Assembly (NCBI GenBank): GCA_900549545.1
Contig: URPA01000047.1
Coordinates: 1-14,498 of the forward strand
DNA: 14,498 nt
From: an uncultured Eubacteriales bacterium
GTDB taxonomy: Bacteria; Bacillota; Clostridia; Oscillospirales; Oscillospiraceae
Reading direction: 5' to 3'
Part shown: positions 6,999 to 13,182 of the stretch, piece by piece
How positions within the stretch are numbered: the stretch's first letter is position 1
How the letters are laid out: each line of letters starts with the position of its first letter
Notes under the pieces: model-generated
What the model saw: the letters and a program-made list of their open reading frames with translations, nothing else
What the model was told of the DNA's origin: nothing
Database searches by the model: none
Translations under genes and position numbers: made by a program

Positions 6999-8051
6999 AT
7001 GCAGATATTGGAAATATTGAAAGAGGGGCTTGAGCAGGGCGGGTCTGACCTGTTTCTGCTGCCCGGCTCCGCCCCCTGCATCAAGACCGGCGGCCATATG
7101 GAGCTGCTGCCCGAGGAGCGCCTTGTTCCCGCAGACACCCGCGCCCTTTTAGAGCAGATATACACCTCCGCCGGGCGCAGCATGGAAACCCTTGACAGCA
7201 CCGGCGACGACGATTTTTCCTTCTCCGTGCCGGGGCTGGGCCGCTTTCGCTGCAACGCCTATAAGCAGCGCAGCTCGCTGGCCGCGGTGATACGCATAGT
7301 GCCCTTCGGCCTGCCCGACAGTGAGCGCATGCACATTCCCCCGGTGGTCATGGACCTGTACAAGAAAAACAACGGCCTTGTGCTTGTTACCGGCCCCGCC
7401 GGCAGCGGCAAATCCACGACGCTTGCCTGCCTTATCGACAGGATAAACCGCAAGACCAGCGGCCATATCATCACCCTTGAGGACCCCATCGAGTATGTCC
7501 ACTCCCACGCGGGCTGCCTCGTGAGCCAGCGCGAGATCTCTCTTGATACCGAGAGCTATGCCTCTGCCCTGCGCGCCGCCCTGCGCCAGACCCCCAGCGT
7601 CATTCTCCTCGGAGAGATGCGCGATTTTGAGACTATCCAGACCGCGCTGACCGCCGCCGAGACAGGCCAGCTTGTCCTCTCCACGCTGCACACCGTGGGC
7701 GCCGCCAAGACCATTGACCGCGTGGTCGATGTGTTCCCCGCGCACCAGCAGGCGCAGATAAGGATTCAGCTTTCAATGGTGCTTCAGGCTGTTGTCTCTC
7801 AGCAGCTTCTGCCCGGCGTTGACGGGGAGCTGCATCCTGCCTTTGAGATCATGCTCAGCACCCCCGCCATACAGAACATGATTCGCGAGGGCAAGACCCA
7901 CCAGCTTGATAATGTTATTTTTTCCGGCGCGGACATGGGTATGCGCACCATGGACGGCGATATTCTCCGCCTGTTCAAGGAGGGCAAGATAAGCCGCGAC
8001 GTCGCGCTCTCCCACGCGACAGACCCTGTGAACATGGCACGGAAAATATAA
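6999..8051 (+). CDS. pilT: PilT-family type IV filament ATPase
   Basis: 350 residues, the usual PilT length. It is a cytoplasmic secretion/pilus ATPase; PilT members drive filament retraction through PilC. Visible motifs are Walker A GPAGSGKS (132-139), the Asp-box region ITLEDPIEYVH (158-168), Walker B VILLGEMRD (201-209), the His-box LSTLHTVGAAKTIDR (227-241), and AIQNMIREGK (290-299), which corresponds to the PilT-specific AIRNLIREGK signature rather than PilB. GAGGGAG (6984-6990) is the ribosome binding site. The gene closes the operon and is followed at once by a strong terminator. No PilB-like extension ATPase is present in the window, so extension must depend on another ATPase, or this enzyme does both jobs. 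Confidence 0.93.
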   Translation: MQILEILKEGLEQGGSDLFLLPGSAPCIKTGGHMELLPEERLVPADTRALLEQIYTSAGRSMETLDSTGDDDFSFSVPGLGRFRCNAYKQRSSLAAVIRIVPFGLPDSERMHIPPVVMDLYKKNNGLVLVTGPAGSGKSTTLACLIDRINRKTSGHIITLEDPIEYVHSHAGCLVSQREISLDTESYASALRAALRQTPSVILLGEMRDFETIQTALTAAETGQLVLSTLHTVGAAKTIDRVVDVFPAHQQAQIRIQLSMVLQAVVSQQLLPGVDGELHPAFEIMLSTPAIQNMIREGKTHQLDNVIFSGADMGMRTMDGDILRLFKEGKISRDVALSHATDPVNMARKI

Positions 8052-8078
8052 AAAAAGCCCGCTCCGGCGGGCTTTTTT
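8051..8078 (+). terminator. Rho-independent terminator of the pilus-like operon
   Basis: A6-GCCCGC, loop TCCG and GCGGGC-T6 form a GC stem (8057-8072) flanked by complementary A and T tracts, starting at the pilT stop codon. Textbook intrinsic terminator. Confidence 0.92.
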
Positions 8079-8106
8079 AGTGAAGAGTTAATAGTGAAAA
8101 GTGAAT
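8079..8106. repeat. Two tandem 14-bp AT-rich units
   Basis: AGTGAAGAGTTAAT (8079-8092) is followed directly by AGTGAAAAGTGAAT (8093-8106), identical at 12 of 14 positions. A small palindrome TGTCAC-TTT-GTGACA (8115-8129) follows. These lie between convergent genes and look like non-coding repeat debris. No function can be assigned. Confidence 0.45.
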
Positions 8107-8140
8107 AGTTATTGTGTCACTTTGTGACAATATTATAAAC

Positions 8141-8164
8141 GCCAGGCGCCCGGGGGCGCTTGGC
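8141..8164. terminator. Candidate terminator hairpin between convergent genes
   Basis: GCCAGGCGCCC (8141-8151), GG and GGGCGCTTGGC (8154-8164) form an 11-bp stem. On the plus strand one pair is a G-U wobble; on the minus strand it becomes an A-C mismatch. On the minus strand, downstream of the peptidase gene that ends at 8212, it is followed by GTTTATAAT, a poor U-tract. It may terminate the peptidase transcript, or be a repeat element. Confidence 0.4.
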
Positions 8165-8211
8165 GTACCTTTTCACACTTCGATGTGTTTACTTTCAACT
8201 TTTCCTTTCTC

Positions 8212-9489
8212 TCACATTACCAAGGTGCCCAATGTTAAAATCCCGAGGTTTTTTTCATATATCGCCGCAAAATCGGAGATGGGCAGGGGATTTGTGCCCA
8301 AACCCGCCTCAATGGTATAGCCCGGGCGGTCATAGTCCTGTATGAACCAGTCCTTATACCCGGCGAAGCCCGAGGCAAAGGGCGTATCCTCCACCGCATA
8401 CCCGGAGACGTCGGAAAAGAGCTCTGCAATCTGCCGGGAGCCGGCAGGCTCATAGTCCGCGAAACGCCAGTAAATGACCTCCCCCTGCGTGTGATATGCC
8501 AGAATCAGCGCCGGGTCAAAGGCCAGCGTAAAGTCGTACATCGCGCGGCTCTCGGGAGCGGAAAGCGGCCCGGGGCCTACAAAGTCCGCCGGGGCGGGAG
8601 AGCGTATGCCCTGTGCAAACTTGTTCTCCTTCGCCTGCTCCCACTGCGCCGGATACTGGAGGTTGAGGTCAATGCCCTGAATGTTGGCCTTCCAGCCGGA
8701 CGGGAAAGGAAACTGCGGGTAGTCCGCCGCGATGGCGCGCGCCTGCTCGTAATACTCCCCGGAGACAATATCCCCCGTCACAAGGTCAATGCCGTCGGGG
8801 TTTACCGCCGGGACAAGGCAGGGCGTGGCGTAGCTCAGAATTTCCGCCGCCGGGGTGCCGAAAACGCTGCCGCCCCCGGCATAGGCCGCCGCAAGCTGCT
8901 CGGCAAAGCGCAGCAGGATGGGCGTGGTTATCCACTCATTTGCGTGGTGGCTGGCGTTATACATGACGCGGTTTTGCCCTTCACCCATGGTCATCGTCCA
9001 GAGCGGCCTGCCCATGTGGCTTTTGCCCGCCTCGCCGGTGCGTATAAAAGGATAGCGCGCCGCAAGTCCCCGCACGCAAAAGCCCACCAGTGCGGAGCTG
9101 TAAGCAATATCCGTCGGCACAACGTCAAACGGCAGCGGCACGACAAGCCTCTCGCCGACCTGTAAATTCTCCGCCGTTACGCCGGGGTTTGCGGTCATCA
9201 GCGCTTCCAAGGCTATTCCCGCCCTCTGAGCGATAGCCCACAGACTGTCGCCCCGGTTGACGCTCTGCACCCGGTAGCCCGTGTACCAGGGCAGCAGCGC
9301 CCGGTGTGTGGCATTTCCGGCGATGCCGTCCGCCTGAATACCCATCGCCGCCTGAAAAGCGCTGACGGCGGCCCGGGTCGCCGCGCCGAAGCGCCCGTCA
9401 GTCTCAAGATCACCATAGCCTGCGCGGTTTAGCGCAAGCTGCAAAAGCTGCACGGAGCTTCCCGTGCTGCCCTGCCTGAGAACTCGCAT
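8212..9489 (-). CDS. PG-binding/LysM/M14 peptidase, gamma-D-glutamyl-meso-diaminopimelate endopeptidase type
   Basis: 425 residues. The start is ATG at 9487-9489 with AGGAGGA at 9496-9502; an upstream in-frame ATG (9675) adds non-homologous sequence. Domains in order: a PG_binding_1 domain (about 5-63, with DGRFGAATRAAVSAFQ), a LysM (about 71-118, YRVQSVNRGDSLWAIAQRAG), and an M14 zinc carboxypeptidase domain (about 125-420). M14 landmarks are H182-x-x-E185 in SHHANEW, VNPDGIDL (229-236), GIDLNLQYPAQW (272-283), His333 in LAYHTQGE, and Glu394 in GYTIEAGLG. Together these give the zinc site and the catalytic glutamate. This layout matches endopeptidase I of Lysinibacillus sphaericus and B. subtilis YqgT, which cut the D-Glu(gamma)-mDAP bond of peptidoglycan stem peptides. 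There is no signal peptide, as in those enzymes, so it acts in the cytoplasm or mother cell, probably in muropeptide turnover or sporulation. Confidence 0.9.
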   Translation of the reverse strand: MRVLRQGSTGSSVQLLQLALNRAGYGDLETDGRFGAATRAAVSAFQAAMGIQADGIAGNATHRALLPWYTGYRVQSVNRGDSLWAIAQRAGIALEALMTANPGVTAENLQVGERLVVPLPFDVVPTDIAYSSALVGFCVRGLAARYPFIRTGEAGKSHMGRPLWTMTMGEGQNRVMYNASHHANEWITTPILLRFAEQLAAAYAGGGSVFGTPAAEILSYATPCLVPAVNPDGIDLVTGDIVSGEYYEQARAIAADYPQFPFPSGWKANIQGIDLNLQYPAQWEQAKENKFAQGIRSPAPADFVGPGPLSAPESRAMYDFTLAFDPALILAYHTQGEVIYWRFADYEPAGSRQIAELFSDVSGYAVEDTPFASGFAGYKDWFIQDYDRPGYTIEAGLGTNPLPISDFAAIYEKNLGILTLGTLVM

Positions 9490-9588
9490 AGTTCTTCCTC
9501 CTTTTTTAGCAAACGCTGCACAAATCGTTTGCTTTTTTGAGCCGACAGCAAAGGGGTTTTGCCTGCTGCAACCATATAGTACCTGTAA

Positions 9589-9617
9589 AATATATGCAGT
9601 TTTTTGGAAGAAATTGC
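9589..9617 (-). promoter_or_regulatory. Possible sporulation sigma-E-like promoter of the peptidase gene
   Basis: On the minus strand, GCAATTT (9617-9611) is followed 14 bases later by CATATATT (9596-9589). The second element agrees with the sigma-E -10 pattern CATACANT except at one position; the first is a partial match to KMATATT. This would give a leader of about 90 bases. No good sigma-A promoter was seen nearby. A suggestive but weak match. Confidence 0.25.
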
Positions 9618-9668
9618 CGCTCAATGGTAAAAATGTCTGTTGCAAATGAAATAAATTACTTGAGATTG

Positions 9669-9697
9669 TTGACATTTTTTTGTTGGACTACTATAAT
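9669..9697 (+). promoter_or_regulatory. Perfect-consensus sigma-A promoter of the tctCBA operon
   Basis: TTGACA (9669-9674) and TATAAT (9692-9697) are both exact consensus hexamers with the optimal 17-base spacer. Transcription should start near 9704, leaving about 57 bases before tctC. Such a promoter predicts strong constitutive transcription unless a repressor acts. No convincing operator palindrome was found in the leader. Confidence 0.92.
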
Positions 9698-9760
9698 ACT
9701 ACCGGACATGCCTTCACTTGCATGGGCTGTCCCAAAGTACAATTATATGGAGGAAAAACA

Positions 9761-10777
9761 ATGAAAAAGATTCTTGCTCTTCTGCTTGCTCTGTGCATGG
9801 TCTTCGCTCTCTGCGCCTGCGGCCAGAAGGCCCCCGCTGAGAGCCAGGCTCCTGCTGAGAGTGAGACTCCCGCTGAGAGCGAAGCTCCCGCCGAGGGCGA
9901 AACCACCGGCTGGGCTCCCGATGGCCCTGTCACCATGATCGTTGCCTACAAGGCCGGCAACGGCACCGATGTTACCGCCCGTATTCTTGCTCAGTACGCT
10001 GAGAAGTACGTTGGCCAGACCATCGTCATCGAGAATGTTGACGGCGGTTCCGGCTCTCTGGGCTGGTCTCAGCTCGCTGAGTCTGAGCCTGATGGCATGA
10101 CCATCGGCTTCATGAACCTGCCCAACTTCAACAGCTCCATCGTCAAGGAGCTCGGCACCTACACCACCGCTGATTTCACCGCTATCTGCAACCACGTCAC
10201 CGAGACCTCTCTGGTCATCGTCCGCGCTGACGAGGATCGTTTTGAGGACATTGACGGTCTGGTCGCCTACGCCAAGGAGAACAACACTGTTGCTTCCACC
10301 AACGGCGCTCAGGCCTCCAACCACATCGGCGCTCAGGCTTTTGCCAACTCCGCCGGCTTCACCTACACCGACCTGCCCCAGGGCAACACCGCTGATGAGC
10401 TGACCTCCCTGCTCGGTGGCGAGGCTGACTGGTGCGTTGCAAAGGTTGCCGATATCGCCGGCCGTACCGACGTTAAGGTTCTTGCTGCGTTCTCCGAGGA
10501 GAGGCTTCCCGAGTATCCCGACGTCCCCACTCTGGGCGAGAAGGGCTACTATGACCAGTGGCTGGGCTCCTCCCGCTGCGTCGTTGCACCCGCCGGTGTG
10601 ACCGACGAGATGGTCGCTTTCTACGAGGCCGCCTTCAAGGCCACCATGGAGGATCCTGATTACCTGGCAGCTGCTGCCAGCTTCGCAACCGACTTCAAGG
10701 ATGCCGCCACCACCGCCGCTCTTATCGAGCAGCAGCAGACCTTCACCGAGAGCCTGAGCGAGGGCTTCTGGTACTGA
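9761..10777 (+). CDS. tctC: Tripartite tricarboxylate transporter substrate-binding lipoprotein (TctC/Bug family)
   Basis: 338 residues from ATG with GGAGG at 9749-9753. Residues 1-20 form a lipoprotein signal with lipobox L-C-A-C (Cys20), so it is tethered outside the membrane. Residues 23-47 are a flexible linker of four imperfect APAESE-like hexamers. Residues about 54-335 are the Bug/TctC fold, with PVTMIVAYKAGNGTDVTAR (56-74), IVIENVDGGSGSLGW (88-102), and YPDVPTLGEKGY (252-263) matching the conserved 'PDVPTlaE.G' region. It captures a carboxylate, usually di- or tricarboxylates or other organic acids, for the TctAB membrane complex. The exact ligand cannot be told. Codons are biased toward GCT, GTT and CGT, unlike the GCG-rich pilus genes, suggesting high expression. 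Two stops in tandem (TGATAA) end it. Confidence 0.93.
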   Translation: MKKILALLLALCMVFALCACGQKAPAESQAPAESETPAESEAPAEGETTGWAPDGPVTMIVAYKAGNGTDVTARILAQYAEKYVGQTIVIENVDGGSGSLGWSQLAESEPDGMTIGFMNLPNFNSSIVKELGTYTTADFTAICNHVTETSLVIVRADEDRFEDIDGLVAYAKENNTVASTNGAQASNHIGAQAFANSAGFTYTDLPQGNTADELTSLLGGEADWCVAKVADIAGRTDVKVLAAFSEERLPEYPDVPTLGEKGYYDQWLGSSRCVVAPAGVTDEMVAFYEAAFKATMEDPDYLAAAASFATDFKDAATTAALIEQQQTFTESLSEGFWY

Positions 10778-10796
10778 TAATCCCGATGGCATTATG

Positions 10797-10828
10797 AACG
10801 GGGCAGGGCAAAGCCCTGCCCCGTTTTC
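10797..10828 (+). terminator. Intra-operon hairpin between tctC and tctB, likely partial terminator
   Basis: AACGGGGCAGGGC (10797-10809), loop AAA and GCCCTGCCCCGTT (10813-10825) form a perfect 13-bp stem followed by a short T-run (TTTT at 10824-10827, shared with the stem end). The T-tract is short, so some readthrough is expected. No obvious promoter precedes tctB, so the hairpin probably lets only part of transcription pass and protects the tctC message. Confidence 0.75.
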
Positions 10829-10883
10829 CTTGAAAAATAGTTTTCTGTTCATCCGCTTACCTGATTTATAGGAGTGATTTCCC

Positions 10884-11333
10884 TTGAAAATGAAGAAAAC
10901 GGATATAGGCATTGTGGCGTTTATGTATGTTGTGTGCGGCTTTTTCTACGCATACAGCTTCCAGCTTACTGAGGAGAGCCGGTCATATCCCCTGTTCACC
11001 ATTATCCTTCTCTTTTTCCTTACTACCCTGTATCTGATACAGATGATCATTGCCGCGCGTAAATTCGGCGTGGAGAGCGGCAAGGAGGAGGTTTTTGCCG
11101 GCTTCAAGGCGGCGCAGTTCTTTGTCTCTCTCGGTCTTACCATAGTATATTTCTTTATGATGAAGTATCTAGGCTTTTTCACCGCCACCATCATCTTCAT
11201 GGCGGCCTCCCTGCTTTATCTTAAAGTGCCCCTGCTCCATTCCGCCATTGCTCTGGTAGCTGTGAACCTGCTGATCTACCTCGCCTTTGTGAAGTTCCTC
11301 GGCGTGAAGCTGCCTTCCGGGCTGTTGTTCTAA
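10884..11333 (+). CDS. tctB: Small membrane subunit of the tripartite tricarboxylate transporter (TctB family)
   Basis: 149 residues, a normal TctB length. TTG at 10884 is chosen because AGGAG (10870-10874) lies 9 bases before it; the in-frame ATG at 10890 would be 15 bases away. Hydrophobic segments lie at about 7-24, 36-56, 75-93 and, running together, 96-137. This matches the four or five helices of the family. The C-terminus FVKFLGVKLPSGLLF fits the conserved TctB ending with Leu-Pro-x-Gly. It pairs with the large TctA subunit; the precise role of TctB is poorly understood in the family. AAGGAGG of tctA overlaps its stop codon, indicating co-translation. Confidence 0.88.
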   Translation: MKMKKTDIGIVAFMYVVCGFFYAYSFQLTEESRSYPLFTIILLFFLTTLYLIQMIIAARKFGVESGKEEVFAGFKAAQFFVSLGLTIVYFFMMKYLGFFTATIIFMAASLLYLKVPLLHSAIALVAVNLLIYLAFVKFLGVKLPSGLLF

Positions 11334-11345
11334 GGAGGTTTAATT

Positions 11346-12866
11346 ATGCTTGATACTTTACAGCTTATGGGTCAGGGCTTTCTTAATGCTCTCACTCTCA
11401 TAAACCTTCTGGCCATGGCTGGCGGTGTGGCGCTGGGTATAGTCATCGGCTGTCTGCCTGGTCTGTCGGCGGCAATGGGCGTTGCGCTTATGCTGCCTTT
11501 GACCTTCACCATGCCTGCCGATACCGGCCTTATCGTGCTCGGCGCCATCTACTGCGGCGCTATCTTCGGCGGCTCTATCTCCGCCATTTTGATACATACC
11601 CCCGGCACCCCCGCTTCCGCGGCTACCGCCATTGAGGGCTATCAGATGACCCTTCAGGGCAAGGCTGGCAAAGCACTTGCAACCGCCTGTTGGAGCTCCT
11701 TCTGGGGCGGCCTTTTGAGCTGCATCTCGCTCTACTTCTTCTCTCCGCTGCTGGCTCAGCTCGCGCTGAAGTTCATGTCCGCGGAGAAGTTCTGGCTTGG
11801 CATCTTCGGCCTGACCATTATCGCCGGCGTTTCCAGCAAGTCCATCATCAAGGGCCTCATGTCCGGCGCGCTGGGTCTGCTTATCTCCACCATCGGCCTT
11901 GACCCGGTCGACGGCACCAAGCGCTTCATGTTCGGCCAGTCCTTCCTTGCCGAGGGCATCAACACCACCTGCGCGCTTATCGGCCTTTTCTCCATGTCTC
12001 AGGTGTTCATTCTGGCAGAGAAGCAGATAAAAGAACGCGCCAAGGCCGCGAAATTCACCGACAGGATCCGCCTCACCCGCGAGGAGAAAAAGCGCCTCAC
12101 GCCCACCGTTATCCGCTCCTGGATAATGGGCAACATCATCGGCATCCTGCCCGGCGCGGGAGCATCCATCGCCTGCTTCATGGGTTATAACAGCGCAAAG
12201 CAGTTTTCCAAGCATAAGGAGGAGTTCGGCCACGGCTCCATCGAAGGCGTCTGCGGCTCCGAAGCCGCGAACAACGCAGTCACCGGCGGCTCTCTCATCC
12301 CCATGCTCACCCTTGGCATCCCCGGTGAGTCCGTTACCGCGGTTTTGATGGGCGGCCTGATCATTCAGGGCCTTACCCCGGGACCGGAGCTGTTCACCAA
12401 GCATGCCGCAATGACCTACACCTTCTTTGCCGGCTTTGTTCTGGTGCAGTTTTTCATGCTCGCCATCGGCACCCTCGGCTGCCGCGGCTTCGCGCAGATC
12501 TCCCGCCTGTCCGACGCTATTTTGATCCCCTGCGTCACGGTTCTGTGCTTTGTTGGCTCCTTCGCTATCCACAAGAACATGAGCGACGTGGTCGTCATGC
12601 TCATCTTCGGCGTGCTGGGCTATCTGATGCGTAAGTTTGATTTGAACACAGCCTCCGTTGTGCTGGCGCTCATCCTTGGACCTATCAGTGAAAAGGGTCT
12701 GCGTGGTGCTCTGCGTGTCAGCGGCGGAGATATCGGCTGCCTGTTCGCCTCCCCGGTGAGCTGGGTGCTTATAGTCCTCAGCATTATCGGTATCTTCTCC
12801 CCCGTCTTTATGAACAAGTTTGAGAAGAAGGTCGCCGGCGAGGATGTTCCCGAATCCACGGATTGA
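11346..12866 (+). CDS. tctA: Large permease subunit of the tripartite tricarboxylate transporter (TctA family)
   Basis: 506 residues, the standard TctA length, from ATG with AAGGAGGT (11332-11339). It is a multi-helix inner membrane transporter that imports the acid delivered by TctC using an ion gradient. Conserved features are GCLPGLSAAMGVALMLPLTF (35-54), HTPGTPASAATAIEGY (84-99), GILPGAGASIACFMGYN (266-282) and SEAANNAVTGGSLIPMLTLG (305-324). The LPGxx / TPGxPxS pairs recur in each half (37-39 with 84-91, and 268-270 with 321-330), reflecting the family's internal pseudo-symmetry. A strong terminator follows within 15 bases of the stop, closing the operon. No tctDE-type two-component regulator is found next to it. 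Confidence 0.95.
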   Translation: MLDTLQLMGQGFLNALTLINLLAMAGGVALGIVIGCLPGLSAAMGVALMLPLTFTMPADTGLIVLGAIYCGAIFGGSISAILIHTPGTPASAATAIEGYQMTLQGKAGKALATACWSSFWGGLLSCISLYFFSPLLAQLALKFMSAEKFWLGIFGLTIIAGVSSKSIIKGLMSGALGLLISTIGLDPVDGTKRFMFGQSFLAEGINTTCALIGLFSMSQVFILAEKQIKERAKAAKFTDRIRLTREEKKRLTPTVIRSWIMGNIIGILPGAGASIACFMGYNSAKQFSKHKEEFGHGSIEGVCGSEAANNAVTGGSLIPMLTLGIPGESVTAVLMGGLIIQGLTPGPELFTKHAAMTYTFFAGFVLVQFFMLAIGTLGCRGFAQISRLSDAILIPCVTVLCFVGSFAIHKNMSDVVVMLIFGVLGYLMRKFDLNTASVVLALILGPISEKGLRGALRVSGGDIGCLFASPVSWVLIVLSIIGIFSPVFMNKFEKKVAGEDVPESTD

Positions 12867-12879
12867 CAAAAGAATCCAC

Positions 12880-12910
12880 GACGCGGCTGCTTTGCAGCCG
12901 CGTCTTTTTT
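12880..12910 (+). terminator. Rho-independent terminator of tctCBA
   Basis: GACGCGGCTGC, loop TTT and GCAGCCGCGTC form a perfect 11-bp stem (12880-12904) followed by six T residues, starting 13 bases after the tctA stop. Confidence 0.93.
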
Positions 12911-12959
12911 ATTTACCGCATTTGTGCATATCATACAAAAACGAGGAGCAAAATTTGGA

Positions 12960-12988
12960 TTGTGAAACAGGCCGGGACAAGGTATAAT
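12960..12988 (+). promoter_or_regulatory. Sigma-A promoter of the ABC ATPase gene
   Basis: TTGTGA (12960-12965) and the exact -10 hexamer TATAAT (12983-12988) are spaced by 17 bases. Transcription would start near 12995, leaving a leader of nearly 190 bases. This promoter makes the ATPase gene an independent unit, separate from tctCBA. Confidence 0.7.
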
Positions 12989-12994
12989 GTTATG

Positions 12995-13182
12995 GGTGCG
13001 TTTGTGCCCTAATCTGACTGCGCGTCCGGCTCTCCATATTCTTAGTCGGCGTGACATTTATAAGGAGGAGTTTACTATCCCCAGACTCGGGGTGCGGCAG
13101 TGTGGAGACCTGTCGTAATGCGGGAGGCCCTTGGCCCTCGTGAGGCTGCTTTTAACGGAGGTTGAGCAGTCGGAGTCGTTGT
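12995..13182 (+). promoter_or_regulatory. Long structured leader of the ABC ATPase gene
   Basis: About 190 bases between promoter and ATG. It holds a possible hairpin GGGTGC-GTTT-GTGCCC (about 12995-13010), a perfect ribosome binding site AAGGAGG (13062-13068) with no ATG, GTG or TTG at usable distance, a second one AACGGAGG (13154-13161), and small hairpin-forming stretches around 13079-13092 and 13096-13114. A tiny open frame, MREALGPREAAFNGG (13118-13165), ends 17 bases before the ATPase start. I do not recognise a known riboswitch. It could be a regulatory leader or an upstream peptide region. Confidence 0.4.

Noticed and set aside
8079..8129. Possible CRISPR or phage attachment site in the tandem AT-rich units
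   Set aside because: Only two imperfect 14-base units without spacers, and no integrase or cas genes nearby.
9743..10912. Long minus-strand open frame opposite tctC
   Set aside because: Runs across the perfect tctC reading frame and the intra-operon hairpin, with Gly/Val-rich, non-family sequence.
11358..12869. Very long open frame on the minus strand opposite tctA
   Set aside because: It mirrors tctA almost exactly, has low-complexity composition with many His, Gln, Glu and Gly, and no ribosome binding site. It arises from the biased third codon positions of tctA, which is a clear family member.
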